A stretch of 64,000 bases of DNA from Farysia itapuensis (Eukaryota > Basidiomycota > Ustilaginomycetes > Ustilaginales > Ustilaginaceae): the NCBI GenBank assembly GCA_023212645.1, contig JALBYC010000027.1, positions 62,001 to 126,000 on the forward strand, read 5' to 3'. A program made the translations under genes and the position numbers. Positions 54,401 to 63,042 of the stretch are shown in pieces (position 1 is the stretch's first letter; each line of letters begins with the position of its first letter). The notes under the pieces are model-generated. The model was not told where the DNA came from. It saw only the letters and a list, made by a program, of their open reading frames with translations, and searched no databases.

Positions 54401-56498
54401 AACAACTCCTCAGCGCCCACCGGTCTTTGCCGACAATGCACACCTGTACAGCACTGGTCTGCCAAGTCAGCTATCCACGCAGCAAGGATCCACCAAGAAA
54501 GGCAAAAAGTCCAAAGCAGGTGGATCTTTGTCTTCGACCCCAGTTGCGTTGAAGATCATCGACCTTCCGAGTCAGAACTTTGAACACATGACTCGCGGGC
54601 CGTCGTCCATTCAGAACGGCGAAGAACTTGGCTGGGATCAACCAGATGGAAGCCGCCTGGTTAAACTTGTGTCAGAGGAGCTCAAAGCTGCTCTGGAAAA
54701 TGGAACACTCACGGAGGAGCCTGCTGCGCGGTATTACCTTCTTCCGATTGGTTATGGTCAGTCGAAGGCAAAACCAGCTTCTGTTTCATACGCCGGCCTC
54801 ATCGGTCAAGCGATCAAGTCATCTTCGGACATGCGACTAAGTCTTTCGGAGATCTATGAGTGGATCAGCTGCACCTACCCTTTCTTCGAAAAGGGAGACC
54901 GTGGCTGGCAGAACAGCATCCGGCATAACCTCAGTCTCAACAAAAGCTTCCTCAAGATCGAGCGAGAGAACAACATGCCTGGAAAGGGTGGTTGGTGGGG
55001 CATCAAGACCGGCCATGAAGATCGGTTCCAGAATGGACTGTACAATGCTGCCCCGCAGAAGTTTGAGGCCAAGGCTCGACAGCAAGCGAATCAGGACCGA
55101 GCATCTCCGCTGTCCACGCCGTCGATGTTAAACACGCCTGTCACTTCTCACATGACAGCCGAGATGGCGACAGAATCCGAGTCCAAGTCAGATAGCGCTG
55201 CCAAACGCCGAACGAAAGCCAAGCGCAAACAGGCAGACGGCGCGGCGGATGAAAGCAGCATAGAGGACGCGAGCCCCAGCAACAAGCTCGGCGGTGCCTC
55301 ACAGTCCAAAAAGAGTAAAACGGATGGGACTAAGGACCGCTTTCCTCTGTCAGAAACCCAGTTGCACGGCTCTAATCAAGCTCACATGATGGCTCTCGAT
55401 GGTTCTGATACTGTGACACCGATACGACCTCACTCTGATCCTTCCGTGTATGGAAGCAGCACAGCAGGCAGCCAATACAGCAACTCGGTGCCAATGCTGA
55501 CGCATAGCGCTAGCAGCCCACCCAGCAGCCCTGTGTCCTTGATGCCGCCTCCGTCGATGCGGATGACGGCCGACCATAGTGCGCGCAAGCGTAAGATGGC
55601 TGGCCCAGGAAACGGACAACTTGGGTTCGGCACTGGCTTCTCGCCTTCCCTATACGGTGCTCAGCCTTCACCGCTGCACGCATCTCGTAACGGTGCATAC
55701 CGCAACATGCGAGGCTCTGCGCTTGGCGGTGCATTCACTTTCTCCGCTCACGGAGACTCAGACTCCAGCCGAGGCTCGCCCCTTCCTCGTCAGAACCAGG
55801 GTGGCGATGATCACACTGGAAGCTCGGGCAACAACAACTCGGTAGTCACTTCTCCCAAGAGGTTGTGGTCGATGAGCTCGCCCACATCTTCTATGCGAGG
55901 GTCGATGCAGCCGCTCGGAAATCAGAAAGACCACTCAACTGCTCGTGTGGCTGCTGCTCTGGCGCACAGCCCAATGCGTGGCTCACCTCTCAGAGGTGGA
56001 GCAGCTGGCTCGCCGAACTCCAGCCTGCAAATGCAAATGGCCATGGCGGGTGGACAGGGCGGATACGGTAACATGTCCTTTGCTGCTGGACTCGGCATGG
56101 GGAACGGCCTCGCTCCTGGTCGAACTCCCGGCTCGCTTCGTTACCCCTCCGGATTCTCGCCCGTGCGACGCGGCCTGGCTGCCAGCATGACTGCCCAGCC
56201 ACCGCAGATGATGGCAATGAACATGAGCGGCTCCAGTCAACCGCATCAGCAAGATTGGTACCTCGACGATCCGTTCGAGATGCAGGCCAACATGCAACAG
56301 ATGCACCACCAACACCAGCAACAGCAGCATCATCACCACCATCAACAACAAGCCCACGCCGGTCAGTATGCAGGCTTCGGCGCTGCAGACGGCGTAAGCA
56401 ACAGCCCGCTTCGAATGGCATGGAACAGCATACAAGCTGCTGGCGGCATTCAAGCCTTCACTGGCAACTCGGATCAGACCTTTACCCACACCCGCTAA
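51414..56498 (+). CDS. Forkhead transcription factor, 1694 residues
   Basis: A single-exon gene for a very large, mostly disordered Ser-rich protein. The winged-helix domain is at about 1123-1200: KPASVSYAGLIGQAIKSSS, RLSLSEIYEWISCTYPFFE, WQNSIRHNLSLNKSFLKIER and GKGGWWGIKTGHEDRF. The recognition helix NSIRHNLSLN is canonical. Just after it lies a basic stretch KRRTKAKRKQADGAA, a likely nuclear signal. The C-terminus has a Gln/His tract (QQMHHQHQQQQHHHHHQQQ). Fungal forkheads control cell-cycle, meiotic or pathogenic programmes; the branch cannot be fixed from sequence alone. The ATG (CGCCATGACG) is the first in frame. No forkhead-associated (FHA) domain is evident. Confidence 0.94.
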   Translation: MTTPSHSRSFGGPSYHGASSSDYSPTSTSTPFATPATRATSVAPSTYSRSGPGYRRAKLSMMASLTDDTRTGDVLASPTPSGSRSGTPASMDGPATSNKMQDAISAGSTRATGRSRLGSSSARKPLSSLTSDSTNTAAQSPASNVDAKDAEDFFARAQAMGLRLTREDYERTKAGVAAFLKAERPVTMLSGTTSLASQSKGTQPAPLASAQSTISSAISNPKTPREAEDDSQSADVTTTSSQGASLARSSGPSWSKHANSPGLSFFTTVVKADASSGASKLHPSLDEVGSAEEKRRLQIKKTKLRERRERQRSALAAAKSAELLETPTSNAPQSSPETGSPSFRTPPVRSSMKRATPGSTSQQSARVGLGLDIDESDSNTSPDPTTPPEGVRARGRTVSFGDLSPVVRISDEVRQCATLEDLSRRAWVSPRGTLRLLRSPMEEDAVFSGSPVDQGDDSGTFTDNEDIEATTRTIPDAWGHNHRRTSSTGAPNAITADVLNAKMNRLNFLDQVMAQKSSPRRLYKEAKERRRQDQLLKQAEGRKVAEMSLIESDQPQAATTSATIKAANADYASLVAATPRTAAKTSKVSDAAIRATPLNTSTSKALRWSTASASPANLHMRMTTREHYDFTMHGISPGGPSLDSLDSLYNIHSTPGPITFSAWDAEPLTSLRKGTDGRPRTSISGPSSGHILFADEDHPELIGVSPSVASFFHARQSSAQGSAHAKLMRSASEGVTVMSPLSGRLVTGAPSGINNLDFDAEDTVNMHDEHLDEAGKAFNAKRGLLFASTGDAFLEPHDIGSALESPAKLVRPSHASPARIGRSLRGGAGGDEMISGRLSFASPRSSLVRAQSSSVLEARRERQPSESIRHLLGGHRRSASRKSFMDMSETISPADVFGSSLPRAFPSAALLTAPPFPEPSKFNRTETDVESVVLADQDSSDVSKVARRARSLSPLSPSRASKAESAEAASAVHAYPSQLEVPAVPIMRSESAEPILTTPQRPPVFADNAHLYSTGLPSQLSTQQGSTKKGKKSKAGGSLSSTPVALKIIDLPSQNFEHMTRGPSSIQNGEELGWDQPDGSRLVKLVSEELKAALENGTLTEEPAARYYLLPIGYGQSKAKPASVSYAGLIGQAIKSSSDMRLSLSEIYEWISCTYPFFEKGDRGWQNSIRHNLSLNKSFLKIERENNMPGKGGWWGIKTGHEDRFQNGLYNAAPQKFEAKARQQANQDRASPLSTPSMLNTPVTSHMTAEMATESESKSDSAAKRRTKAKRKQADGAADESSIEDASPSNKLGGASQSKKSKTDGTKDRFPLSETQLHGSNQAHMMALDGSDTVTPIRPHSDPSVYGSSTAGSQYSNSVPMLTHSASSPPSSPVSLMPPPSMRMTADHSARKRKMAGPGNGQLGFGTGFSPSLYGAQPSPLHASRNGAYRNMRGSALGGAFTFSAHGDSDSSRGSPLPRQNQGGDDHTGSSGNNNSVVTSPKRLWSMSSPTSSMRGSMQPLGNQKDHSTARVAAALAHSPMRGSPLRGGAAGSPNSSLQMQMAMAGGQGGYGNMSFAAGLGMGNGLAPGRTPGSLRYPSGFSPVRRGLAASMTAQPPQMMAMNMSGSSQPHQQDWYLDDPFEMQANMQQMHHQHQQQQHHHHHQQQAHAGQYAGFGAADGVSNSPLRMAWNSIQAAGGIQAFTGNSDQTFTHTR

Positions 56499-56922
56499 AC
56501 AGGTTCTGCTCACATCAGCATTTTCACTTCCTTTGCACATCCACGGCTCCTGCCGGCATCGAGCCGCATTCTTTTCCACCCTTTCCTTTCACATTGTATC
56601 TGTAAAATATTCCATTCAGTGGTTGCCGTTGACTTTTCTTTCGTGGTCAACGTGGGGCGCGCGTGCGGCAAAGTGGATCGGACCCTGAGATCTGGATTGG
56701 CAAAGCTGAGTTAATTAATCAACATCAACACCACACACTCTTGGCGCAGTCTTACCCCGCGTATCTGAACAAGCCGGCCCTTGGACAGATTGTCTTGCCT
56801 TTCCTGCTAGATCGTGTACTAGCAAGGCAGCTGGGGAATGTGACGCAAGCATCCGCCGATTTTGAGCCACTCGCGGCGTGCCAGATTGTCTTCTATGCTT
56901 TGGACTGTGACGGTCGATAAGA
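56499..56922. other. Intergenic, promoter of the split-CS protein gene
   Basis: 424 bp between tandem genes; AT-rich around 56605-56630 and 56710. No coding or RNA feature recognised. Confidence 0.5.
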
Positions 56923-59709
56923 ATGACGTCCCAACAGCAGACTAGCTCGGCACCTTCTGCTGCGGCTGGAGTGAGCCAGAGCGACATTCTGTACGGGTGG
57001 ACTTTTCATCAATCTCACGACCAAGCTACCGTCCTGTTTCTCGTTCCTCACTCGGTCTCTGCAGCAGACCTGGACATCCAGATCGAAAAAGACTTTATCG
57101 TTGCCGCCGTTCGGCCATATCCTGCCATCATCAAAGCTAAGCTGTACGGCCGAATCAACTCTGAGTCATCGACTTGGCGAATAGACGAGCGCGACAAGGC
57201 TCGGTCAAAACGCCGTAGTCGATCTCTCACCCGCTCGTCACGGACGACATCCAGTAACGAAGCGGTCAATCTGCCTAGTCAGGCTCAGGGAGACTCTTCC
57301 AGGAATGCAGCTACCGGCAATGTCGCAAGTGCGGGTGAAGGTTCCGATCCAGAGGGGTCTCGGACAGATGGCGGGTCTGACTCTCATGTCTCACCGCCTC
57401 GTTCCCAGTCTAGCATGACTACATCCGTTGCATCCCTCAGGTCCGGATCGAGCTACGAAGTTGTTCAGCACTCGCCCTTGCAACGCTCTCAGCATGTCTC
57501 GCCAGCATCCGTGACCGGATGGTCTAGCGGCTCGAGCGAGTTCGCATCATCCGAGTCTGTCGATGCCAATCTCAGTCGAAGCGTCCTCCTCTCAGAGTCT
57601 GACAAAGCACAACAGCACGCAAAAGACTCTACCACAGATAATGCGTACGGTCAACCTCATACACGATCGCACTCGGCTGCTTTGTCGACAGGGAACCGCT
57701 CGGAAAGCTCAGAGAACAGCTCGGAGCAGTCTAGGCCTACACAATCCATTCCGCACTCGACACAACACGGACCCCCCGAGGCTCGTCTGGTCACTCTGCA
57801 TCTTGAGAAGCTCGACTCGGGGATCTGGCCATTCCTCGTAGTCGGTCCCGCACCAGTGCAAGTAAGCACCTTATCATCACGCTTACGCAAAGCAATCGGT
57901 ACAAGCACGCTACCAGAAGCTGGCCTGACCGAGACTTTCCTCGCGGATCACCTTCGCGATCTGACGCAGCAGAGACAAGATAGGCGGCACAGAAGAACAG
58001 CTCAGCTGCAACTCAACAACGCGCTTGTAGAGGCTTTGAGTAACTTCCAAGGCGGCGATCCCATGTTGGCGTCCATACGTCGCGAATTGGAGATTCGTGC
58101 CCGTACAAATAGCGCTGAGAGTGACGAAGAGCTGGGTCCGAGTACGAGTTCCATCAGCATCAACACAATCAGCAGTGACGAGAGCTCTACGGTGCTTGGG
58201 TCACGTGTCGCTAGTCTTTCGGAAGCTTCAGCGTCCTTCTCGCACGATGCTAGTCTCGTCCCTGATCGGTGGCGTCAAGACGACGACGCTTCAGACGAGG
58301 ACGAGGAAGAGCTCGAGGCCTGGAAAGAGCTTCAGATCGAGGCCAAATTCAACATGGACCCGACAACGCTTTCGCTTATTGGCCTGCAACATGTCAACAG
58401 ACGGCCTCCTGCCTCTCCGGGAATAGTTCGCTCGTTGGCTACGTCGTCATCGTCGGGGATTCCCGAAGCATTTGAGCATTTCGCTCGCTCCTGGCGCGTA
58501 GCGGAGATTGGCTTGGCTACTGAGCGCCTTGTGCATGACTTTTTGCCCCTTCTGCCGACGCCGAGCTGGCAGAGTGCTGGAAATGCAGATGATGCAGCCC
58601 GTAGCGAGCGCCTCACAATTCTGCCGCGGCATATGAGGGAGGCTGCTGCGACCTTGCCCCCCACGAGTGCAGTCATTACCCCTGCTCTGCGCGAGTGTCT
58701 ACTCAAATCGACTTACATGGCCCAGCGACAGAGACTCGTCGCCTCTCTCGGCGGGCCGAGAGCCCTTGCGCGGCTGTACCTGTCATATGCTCGACTGCGA
58801 CTCCCTTCGCTGGCAGAGAGCCGATCCCCACTCGCGTTCCCGTACGGACAGCTCACCAGTCCGTTTGTTAGTGGTAGGGACGCAACTCTGCGGGGTCAGA
58901 CAGGGCATGTCGAGCAGACAAGCGCGCGAAAAGCAACATCCGTTTCCAGCTCGAGCGCTACGTCGTCCAAGGGAGTTCCGTCCAATCATCGCGGAGCGAG
59001 CTCGCCCAACATCAAGGGCGCTGAGTTGGCCAGCTCTCCGTTACGCCCCAACTTCAGCCAAGTGACTTCGCCCTTCCACTCCCCGCCGGCTGAACTGACG
59101 GGAGGCGTCGACTTTCCAGACTTCTTCATCGGGCATGAACAAAGCTCAGAGTCTCAGCCTGGCCCACTCTACTTTCTGCTGGAGGCATGTCTGCTCGATG
59201 AGGAATCACAGTCTACCATTCAGGAGGAGGAATGGGCAGAGGCGCTACAGATTGCACTTGTCGATGAAGAGCATGTTCAGAGGGAGCTGGATGGGCTAGC
59301 CCAAGCTGAGGAAATGGGCAGTCTGGCAGGCGATAGTCAGAGCGGATGTCTCGCTTTTGACAGTGATACCGCTGCTCATTCTGATCCAGGCGTTCGACGG
59401 GGCAAACGAACACGTCAGAGCCGAAGACGTCCTCCCACTACATCACCAACCGAGGGCACGGCCTTCTTCCGCTTGTTCTGGAATGCAACTGGCGCTGGTG
59501 ACGAACAGCAGCGCGATCGTCCAGGCACCTACGCAAGTTCCGGTAGGCAGAAACGACGTCGCGAACGCCGCTATGCCAGGCACGCGCAGGAAGAAGCCGG
59601 CATCCTCAATTTCGTCAGCGGCGCAGCGCTCCTAGGCGTCGCCCTTGCCGGCAGTGTCGCCGCCCTTGGCTGGTGGAGACGCACGAGCGCACTCAACCCC
59701 GCTCCCTAA
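56923..59709 (+). CDS. Tail-anchored protein with an interrupted CS/p23-like domain
   Basis: A 928-residue protein. Residues ~24-88 (ILYGWTFHQSHDQATVLFLV, DLDIQIEKDFIVAAVRPYPA, KAKLYGRINSESSTWRI) resemble the first beta-strands of a CS/p23 (Hsp20-like) domain. About 200 Ser-rich residues then intervene before ARLVTLHLEKLDSGIWPFLV (about 287-306), which completes the fold. The middle is acidic (EDEEELEAWKELQIEAKFN), with a helical region around 500-620. The C-terminus has a basic patch (RQKRRRERRYARHAQEE), then one hydrophobic helix (ILNFVSGAALLGVALAGSVA; from about 893) and a short tail: a tail anchor. CS proteins often act as Hsp90 cochaperones, but this function is inference. The family as a whole is unfamiliar to me. 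Confidence 0.8.
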   Translation: MTSQQQTSSAPSAAAGVSQSDILYGWTFHQSHDQATVLFLVPHSVSAADLDIQIEKDFIVAAVRPYPAIIKAKLYGRINSESSTWRIDERDKARSKRRSRSLTRSSRTTSSNEAVNLPSQAQGDSSRNAATGNVASAGEGSDPEGSRTDGGSDSHVSPPRSQSSMTTSVASLRSGSSYEVVQHSPLQRSQHVSPASVTGWSSGSSEFASSESVDANLSRSVLLSESDKAQQHAKDSTTDNAYGQPHTRSHSAALSTGNRSESSENSSEQSRPTQSIPHSTQHGPPEARLVTLHLEKLDSGIWPFLVVGPAPVQVSTLSSRLRKAIGTSTLPEAGLTETFLADHLRDLTQQRQDRRHRRTAQLQLNNALVEALSNFQGGDPMLASIRRELEIRARTNSAESDEELGPSTSSISINTISSDESSTVLGSRVASLSEASASFSHDASLVPDRWRQDDDASDEDEEELEAWKELQIEAKFNMDPTTLSLIGLQHVNRRPPASPGIVRSLATSSSSGIPEAFEHFARSWRVAEIGLATERLVHDFLPLLPTPSWQSAGNADDAARSERLTILPRHMREAAATLPPTSAVITPALRECLLKSTYMAQRQRLVASLGGPRALARLYLSYARLRLPSLAESRSPLAFPYGQLTSPFVSGRDATLRGQTGHVEQTSARKATSVSSSSATSSKGVPSNHRGASSPNIKGAELASSPLRPNFSQVTSPFHSPPAELTGGVDFPDFFIGHEQSSESQPGPLYFLLEACLLDEESQSTIQEEEWAEALQIALVDEEHVQRELDGLAQAEEMGSLAGDSQSGCLAFDSDTAAHSDPGVRRGKRTRQSRRRPPTTSPTEGTAFFRLFWNATGAGDEQQRDRPGTYASSGRQKRRRERRYARHAQEEAGILNFVSGAALLGVALAGSVAALGWWRRTSALNPAP

Positions 59710-59830
59710 AACTCATACCCACGTCATGCTACTTTTCTTTTACCGCACAGTATCCCCCCTTCCCTCTCCTGTTCCTCTGCATCGCAATGTCTTCACAACT
59801 ATCTGCTGTTATTGTTTTCCGGGTGGAACG

Positions 59831-62662
59831 TTACAGGCCGATCCATGAACTGCGTCCCCCGGGGTTGTGCAGTGCCGACATGCCGATTTTGATGCGCGTC
59901 ACTGGGCTGAACGGTGCGGCACTTTGCTGAAGGGCCCCATTTGCGAGAGTAGGATCTTGCGGTTGGCCTGGGAGAGACAGGCTGGGTATGCGGGGTGTGT
60001 TGAGGGCGTTTGCGAAATTGTGCTGATCAGCCGAGAAGGTAGAGGTGCCGTTGGAGCCCATGGACGAGCTTGCGTCGAGCGAGAGCGGGCGGGCTTGACG
60101 CGATCCAGCTGGTTCCAAAGTCGACGTGGATAGCGCAAGGAAGGATTCAGCACACCACTCGTACCACACCCGACTATGTGACGTCAGTCGCCAGAGATGT
60201 ACGTCCAGCTCTGAGTTGGCCGGCAGATACAGCGGGTCCTTGAACGGGAAAAAGATCGGGAACCAGCTGAGCATATCCTTCGACGTCCGCACCGGGTCTG
60301 GGTGGATACTCAGCGTTACGTTGTCGTACAAATGCGCTTCAAAGTAGCCAGCAAGGCCGTGACACGTTCCTGCCTGAGGAATGTGGAAGGAGTGCGTCGT
60401 TGATCGAATATTGTGCCCGTTGGTCTCTGGTAGACCAGTCGAGTCGTAGACTAAGGGCGTGACTGAGGCAGGTCGATGCTCGAACGACCACGATTCCTGC
60501 ACCTGTTCCCTGTTCAGTCGTCCACCGCTTGCCGCGAGGAGCGCCACGTTCTGAAACAGCACGACATACGGCGTTTCGGCAGCCTTCTGAACGGCCGATG
60601 TCAGGGCAGCATTCGAGCCATTGAGCACTTCCGTATGCAGCTTGGACGATGACAGCGGCGAGAGAAAAGCAGTGTAGGACGATGGGATTGAGATGCCGTC
60701 CGGCTTCAAGAAGCGCATTGCTCCGTCCAGACACTCTGGAGACAGTTCGTTGTCACCAAAGCTGCCGAGAAGCTCGCTCACCACAATATCCGGCCTATCC
60801 GCCAGGCTCGATGGAACAGGGTACCGTCGCATGTCGCCATAGAGTACTTTGACCTGATCGCCCCACTCCAGCGCCTGGCGCTCCTGCAGGGTCACGTAGG
60901 CGTTTGCATTCTTCTCCAGAGCAGTCACCTGAATTGTGCGTCCGGCTCGCTGGGCGGCAGTCAGACATCTGACCACCAGAGGACCACGACCTGCACCGCA
61001 AACCCAGATGTTGGTGACCGAGCTGGCCGGTTTGTCAAGCAGAGCCTTGTAGACCGCCTCTTCATACAGAGCGTACTTGACAGGATCTCGTTCGAACACT
61101 TCGTACGTCGTGCCCTCAAGGTTATCCATCAGGGGCTGTAGCGGCGCTTGCAGCCAGTCTGTGTAGCCTCGAGCAAAGCTGTCGACAGCTCCATCCGGTG
61201 GAGTCCCTTTCTCGAGGTGACGGATGTACTGCAGATAGGCCAGCGGTCCTCCTCTAGAATGTGTCGGAGGAGGACTTTGAACGCCGCTGAGGACGACGAT
61301 CGGATTCTTCTTGAATATTGTCCGCATAAAGCCCTGAGAGGCTTTTGATAGCACGGGGAACCCTTTAGCGTTGGCTAAATACGCAACGGAAGGCACCCAC
61401 AACAAGCTGACGGGCTCTGCCATCCATCGCGTCAAGATGCCTGGGCCAGGAAGAGATGTACCGAGATCAAGCGCGAGTTGTAAGCGCGTGTTGTAGGCGC
61501 ACAGCTGCCGAATGTGCTCCCATGTTTCCCAAGCCCAGTCATCTTCGGCACGGATCAAGGCTGCCGTCGTCGTGCTCGTTGCGGAGGTTTGAGAGCTCAA
61601 TGAAGCTGCACTAGCGGTGGTCCCAGACGGCGTGAGACCCTGCTTGCCGTTTTGTCGCGCCAGAACTTTGCTGAGGATATGAGGTGAAGAGATCGGCAGC
61701 TGTATTGAAAGAGTCATCCAGGCACCGGCGGGTGCTGAATCGGCGCCTCCGCTTGCGAGGCATGAGTTTATGGCACGCGCATAGTCCGAGAGATAGTCTC
61801 TACGCGCTGGGTCAGAAGAGGGAGGCGGTATGACGACGTTCGAAATGCCGAGATACGAGGCGTACGCTAGTTCTTGACGAAGGGCGATTTCCGAGTCTAA
61901 GCGCACGCCCTCGTCTGGGGAATCGAGTTCCAGCCAAGGACTTGCCAACGCCACCACGCCCTCAACCTCTTCGAGCTTGGTAAGATTGACCTCGTTGCGC
62001 CTGAATGTTGGACATTTGCGCCATTCTTCTGCTTCTCTGGCAGTCGACATGAAATTCTGACCTGCGTCACTCATTGCAGATGACCCTGGTGTCTTGAGAT
62101 TTCCTCCGACGTTGGAAAGGCCTTGCCTGCTACTGCTCCTTGCAAGCGCTGAGCCATTCGGCGCAGTACTCCAAGGAGAAGTTTGCGGTGATGCTGAATA
62201 TCCAAGAGGTGCGGTATTGTCGCCCGGGTAAGCGAGACACAACCTTTCCCACCTTTGCTTCCATCTGTCATTTGTCAGTTCAATGACAATCATGTCGTAG
62301 CCCTGCGACCTTGCTAGAGAGAGCGTTTTTTGAGCTGGACTCAGTCCGCTAAGAGCTGCAGCTGTCATTTCATCCAGATTAGTTTCGAGACCAAGAGCTG
62401 CGGGTGACGGTCCAGTCGCAGTGTTTAGTGCATTGGCGTGAGAGGCTTCGGGCAGTGTCGGCATCGCTTGCACGCCTTGCTGGATGTGAGACCGTCGGTT
62501 CGGATTGCCCAAAAAGGCAGAGGATCCAGAGTGCGAGCCACTGGCTTCACTGAATGCAGATGTCGGGACATGAAGGGCCACCGAGAGGGGCGGTCGGCCA
62601 CTGTCATTCTGTCCATTGGAAGGCAGCGTCGCTTCGACCGCCGACAGGCTGGATGACGGCAT
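59831..62662 (-). CDS. SKB1: Type II protein arginine methyltransferase PRMT5 (Hsl7/Skb1)
   Basis: Makes symmetric dimethylarginine on histones, Sm proteins and cell-cycle factors. The 943-residue product has a ~75-residue Ser-rich N-terminus and a TIM-barrel region. The catalytic core begins near FARGYTDWLQAPLQPLMDNL, and the Phe of GTTYEVFERDPVKYALYEEA matches the residue that sets symmetric specificity in animal PRMT5. The SAM site is WVCGAGRGPLVVRCL, and the double-Glu loop is VVSELLGSFGDNELSPECLD. The beta-barrel domain follows (CHGLAGYFEAHLYDNVTLSI, SWFPIFFPFKDPLYLP). It ends SSWIGL, like other PRMT5 proteins. The start ATG at 62662 (GGCATTC on the plus strand) is the first in frame. 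It is divergent from the SPT2-like gene. Confidence 0.96.
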   Translation of the reverse strand: MPSSSLSAVEATLPSNGQNDSGRPPLSVALHVPTSAFSEASGSHSGSSAFLGNPNRRSHIQQGVQAMPTLPEASHANALNTATGPSPAALGLETNLDEMTAAALSGLSPAQKTLSLARSQGYDMIVIELTNDRWKQRWERLCLAYPGDNTAPLGYSASPQTSPWSTAPNGSALARSSSRQGLSNVGGNLKTPGSSAMSDAGQNFMSTAREAEEWRKCPTFRRNEVNLTKLEEVEGVVALASPWLELDSPDEGVRLDSEIALRQELAYASYLGISNVVIPPPSSDPARRDYLSDYARAINSCLASGGADSAPAGAWMTLSIQLPISSPHILSKVLARQNGKQGLTPSGTTASAASLSSQTSATSTTTAALIRAEDDWAWETWEHIRQLCAYNTRLQLALDLGTSLPGPGILTRWMAEPVSLLWVPSVAYLANAKGFPVLSKASQGFMRTIFKKNPIVVLSGVQSPPPTHSRGGPLAYLQYIRHLEKGTPPDGAVDSFARGYTDWLQAPLQPLMDNLEGTTYEVFERDPVKYALYEEAVYKALLDKPASSVTNIWVCGAGRGPLVVRCLTAAQRAGRTIQVTALEKNANAYVTLQERQALEWGDQVKVLYGDMRRYPVPSSLADRPDIVVSELLGSFGDNELSPECLDGAMRFLKPDGISIPSSYTAFLSPLSSSKLHTEVLNGSNAALTSAVQKAAETPYVVLFQNVALLAASGGRLNREQVQESWSFEHRPASVTPLVYDSTGLPETNGHNIRSTTHSFHIPQAGTCHGLAGYFEAHLYDNVTLSIHPDPVRTSKDMLSWFPIFFPFKDPLYLPANSELDVHLWRLTSHSRVWYEWCAESFLALSTSTLEPAGSRQARPLSLDASSSMGSNGTSTFSADQHNFANALNTPRIPSLSLPGQPQDPTLANGALQQSAAPFSPVTRIKIGMSALHNPGGRSSWIGL

Positions 62663-63042
62663 TCTTAGACGACCACCCTACACTAAAAGCTAACCAAAAT
62701 TGGGTCTCCGTAAGCAGTAGAGCGTCTGACCACAAAGAAGAACGAAGAGCTGCCAAGGCGTGTGATGTTGCTGAGCGTGAGGGTTGTCGGCATTTCCGAG
62801 GTCTGTTTTCCAAAAAAAAAAGGGGGGAGAACAACACCGAATTTCAACCTTTTTGGCCACTTGGCGTCCACGCGCCCATTGACACGGTACCTCGTCAAGC
62901 ATTTTGCAGATCAATTCGGTTCAGCGCTCATCGCTCATCTTTGGCCCCCACTCCCCACCTGCTCTCCATGCATCGACTGGCAGAGGCTATCATCTCTACA
63001 TAGACACTGCTCGAGTCTGTCTGTAATCAGACAAGTGTCGAC
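62663..63042. promoter_or_regulatory. Divergent promoter PRMT5 / SPT2-like gene
   Basis: 380 bp. An A-then-G homopolymer tract (A10G6 at 62812-62827) marks a possible nucleosome-excluding or slippage-prone site. No other element recognised. Confidence 0.5.
62812..62827. repeat. A10G6 homopolymer tract
   Basis: Ten A followed by six G in the shared promoter. It is also a sequencing-error-prone site. Confidence 0.6.
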
